A DNA stretch of 64,000 nt, from NCBI GenBank assembly GCA_035524895.1, contig DATLFI010000047.1:1-64000 (forward strand), given 5' to 3'. Below are positions 62,697 to 64,000 of the stretch, in pieces (positions within the stretch are counted from its first letter, which is position 1; the number at the start of each line of letters is the position of its first letter). Position numbers and translations under genes: made by a program. This stretch comes from DATLFI01 sp035524895. Lineage in GTDB: Bacteria; Acidobacteriota; Thermoanaerobaculia; Multivoradales; Multivoraceae. The notes beneath the pieces were generated by a model, which saw nothing but the letters and a program-made list of their open reading frames with translations, did no database searches and was not told the DNA's origin.

Positions 62697-63784
62697 CCCC
62701 CACCACCGCCAAGACTGCGGCCGCAACCCCGCTGCTCCTGCGCGCGTTGCGCCTCGAGCAGGTGCCGCGCCGTCCGGTGTGGCTGATGCGCCAGGCCGGT
62801 CGCTGCCTTCCCGAGTACCGCAGCATGCGCGAGCGGCACTCCTTCGAAGAGCTGTCGCGAACGCCCGAGCTCGCTGCCGAGGTCACTCTGCTGCCGCTGC
62901 GGCGCTTTGCTTTCGACGCCGCGATCGTGTTCGCCGACATCGTCAGCCCGCTGCCGGCGCTCGGGCTGCAGGTGCGCTTCGACCCGGGACCGGTCTTCGA
63001 GCAGCCGCTGCGCACGGCGGCCGCCATCGCCGCTTTGCCCGACCCCGACCGCGTACCGCTGGAAGAGATCGCACCCGAGGTCACCGCCGCGCTCTCGCTG
63101 GTGCGCTCGGATCTGCCGCGGCACATCGCACTGCTCGGCTTCGGCGGGGCGCCGCTCACCCTCGCGGCCTACCTCGTCCAGGGCCGCGGCAGCAGCTCCG
63201 GGTTTCCGGCCCTGCGCGCGCTGGCCCGCGCGGACCCTCGCTCGTTCCACCTGCTGATGGACAAGCTGTCTCGCCTGGTGGCGAGGTACCTGGTGGCGCA
63301 ACACCGCGCCGGCGCCGACGTGGTGCAGGTGTTCGACTCCTGGGCTGGCCTGTTCTCGCGCCGCGACTGGCAGGAGCTGGTGCGACCGCACCTGGTGCAG
63401 ATGCTCGAGGAGGTCGGGCGTGCCGGGGTGCCTAGGATCCTGTTCCTGCACGCCGCGCCGCACCTCGTCGACACCTTCGCTCGCCTGCCCTGCGAGGCGC
63501 TCGGCGTCGACTGGCGCACCGACCTCGAGCTGCTGCGCGTCGACTACCCCGAGCTCCCGCTGCAGGGAAATCTCGACCCAGCCATCCTGGTCGCCGGGCC
63601 CGCTGCCACCGCCGCCGCCACCAGCAACCTGCTACGCCAGGTGCCGCGCCGCGGCCACATCGTCAACCTCGGGCACGGAGTGCTCCCAGACTCGCCGCTC
63701 GAGAGCATCGACGCTCTGCTCGAGGTCGTCCACGCCGAAGCGGCGCCGGCGCGCCGGGCCGTTCCCGCCACTATCTCGCCGTGA
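62693..63784 (+). CDS. hemE: Uroporphyrinogen-III decarboxylase
   Basis: 363 residues from a GTG overlapping the hemA stop. The N-terminal signature RRPVWLMRQAGRCLPEYR is present with Cys where most enzymes have Tyr, and FADIVSPLPALG holds the conserved Asp. GFGGAPLTLAAYLVQG and LPLQGNLDPAILVA complete the barrel. It removes four acetate carboxyls to yield coproporphyrinogen III for HemF. Confidence 0.94.
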   Translation: MTPTTAKTAAATPLLLRALRLEQVPRRPVWLMRQAGRCLPEYRSMRERHSFEELSRTPELAAEVTLLPLRRFAFDAAIVFADIVSPLPALGLQVRFDPGPVFEQPLRTAAAIAALPDPDRVPLEEIAPEVTAALSLVRSDLPRHIALLGFGGAPLTLAAYLVQGRGSSSGFPALRALARADPRSFHLLMDKLSRLVARYLVAQHRAGADVVQVFDSWAGLFSRRDWQELVRPHLVQMLEEVGRAGVPRILFLHAAPHLVDTFARLPCEALGVDWRTDLELLRVDYPELPLQGNLDPAILVAGPAATAAATSNLLRQVPRRGHIVNLGHGVLPDSPLESIDALLEVVHAEAAPARRAVPATISP

Positions 63785-64000
63785 ACGCGGCGCACCGCCT
63801 GGTGGTGGTGGGCGGCGGCATTTCCGGTCTCGGCGCCGCCTGGGCCGCGCGCGAGCAGCTCGGAGAAAGGCTCGAGGTCGTAGTGCTCGAGGCATCCGAG
63901 CACCCGGGCGGGAAGGCGCAGAGCTCGGTCGAAGACGGCTTCCTGCTCGAGAGCGGGCCGCACGGCTTCCTCGATCCCGACCCGGCGCTGCGCTCGTTGG
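63781..64000 (+). CDS. hemY: Protoporphyrinogen/coproporphyrinogen oxidase, 5' part
   Basis: The GTG at 63781 overlaps the hemE stop (GTGA). The 73 visible residues contain the FAD-binding start LVVVGGGISGLGAAWAAR, then VVVLEASEHPGGKAQS and ESGPHGFL, typical of HemY flavoproteins that oxidise protoporphyrinogen IX with O2. The gene runs past the window end. Confidence 0.88.
   Translation, partial: MNAAHRLVVVGGGISGLGAAWAAREQLGERLEVVVLEASEHPGGKAQSSVEDGFLLESGPHGFLDPDPALRSL

Overview
The window is very GC-rich and densely coded, with gene starts often fused to the preceding stop as GTGA or ATGA. There are many secreted lipoproteins, no tRNA or rRNA gene, no CRISPR array and no intact insertion sequence. 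A truncated ADOP-type (acidobacterial duplicated orphan permease) gene, a PQQ-type sugar dehydrogenase with an extra C-terminal domain, secreted CHAT-domain and betagamma-crystallin proteins and a fused hemCD point to an Acidobacteriota-like bacterium, perhaps a Thermoanaerobaculia relative. This placement is inference from gene content; no marker gene is present. The envelope is probably of Gram-negative type.

Layout. 1-2.7 kb: lytic transglycosylase, an orphan ZnuA-like lipoprotein with altered metal ligands, and a HepT/MntA (HEPN/MNT) toxin-antitoxin pair, followed by decayed DNA to 3.4 kb. 3.4-9.4 kb: a three-gene operon (minus strand) of a CHAT-domain peptidase-like lipoprotein and two unknown lipoproteins; this is the best candidate for an undescribed system. 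9.85-12.4 kb: VapBC-type pair and an ABC exporter (ATPase plus FtsX/MacB-like permease). 12.5-19.7 kb: a DsbA-like isomerase and a surface-polysaccharide locus (flippase, GT4, PIG-L deacetylase, epimerase, GT2, methyltransferase). 19.7-29.9 kb: dockerin-bearing SGNH hydrolase, a secreted partner, two sulfatase-superfamily lipoproteins, a secreted betagamma-crystallin, a GT-C membrane glycosyltransferase and a metallo-beta-lactamase-fold protein. 29.9-36 kb: sugar nucleotidyltransferase, serine acetyltransferase-like protein, GAPDH, a nucleotidyltransferase, a decayed amino-acid permease and a third, probably catalytically dead, sulfatase homologue.

35.9-41.5 kb (minus strand) is a catabolic operon: biotin-dependent acyl-CoA carboxylase (beta and alpha), an enoyl-CoA hydratase resembling LiuC/AtuE and a BKACE enzyme where an HMG-CoA-lyase-like enzyme would be expected. 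41.5-45 kb: vapC remnant, GalU-like protein, galactokinase that seems to start with CTG, a PECR-like reductase and the truncated ADOP permease. 45.7-57.1 kb: secreted or membrane proteins of unknown role, S9 peptidase, epoxide hydrolase, PQQ-type dehydrogenase, amidohydrolase and esterase.

From 57.2 kb to the end lies a plus-strand heme operon, hemCD-hemF-hemH-hemA-hemE-hemY, in which every junction is a 4-base NTGA overlap. It covers glutamyl-tRNA to heme except hemL and hemB. It is preceded by a palindromic operator-like site, a 38-codon small ORF and a short hairpin.
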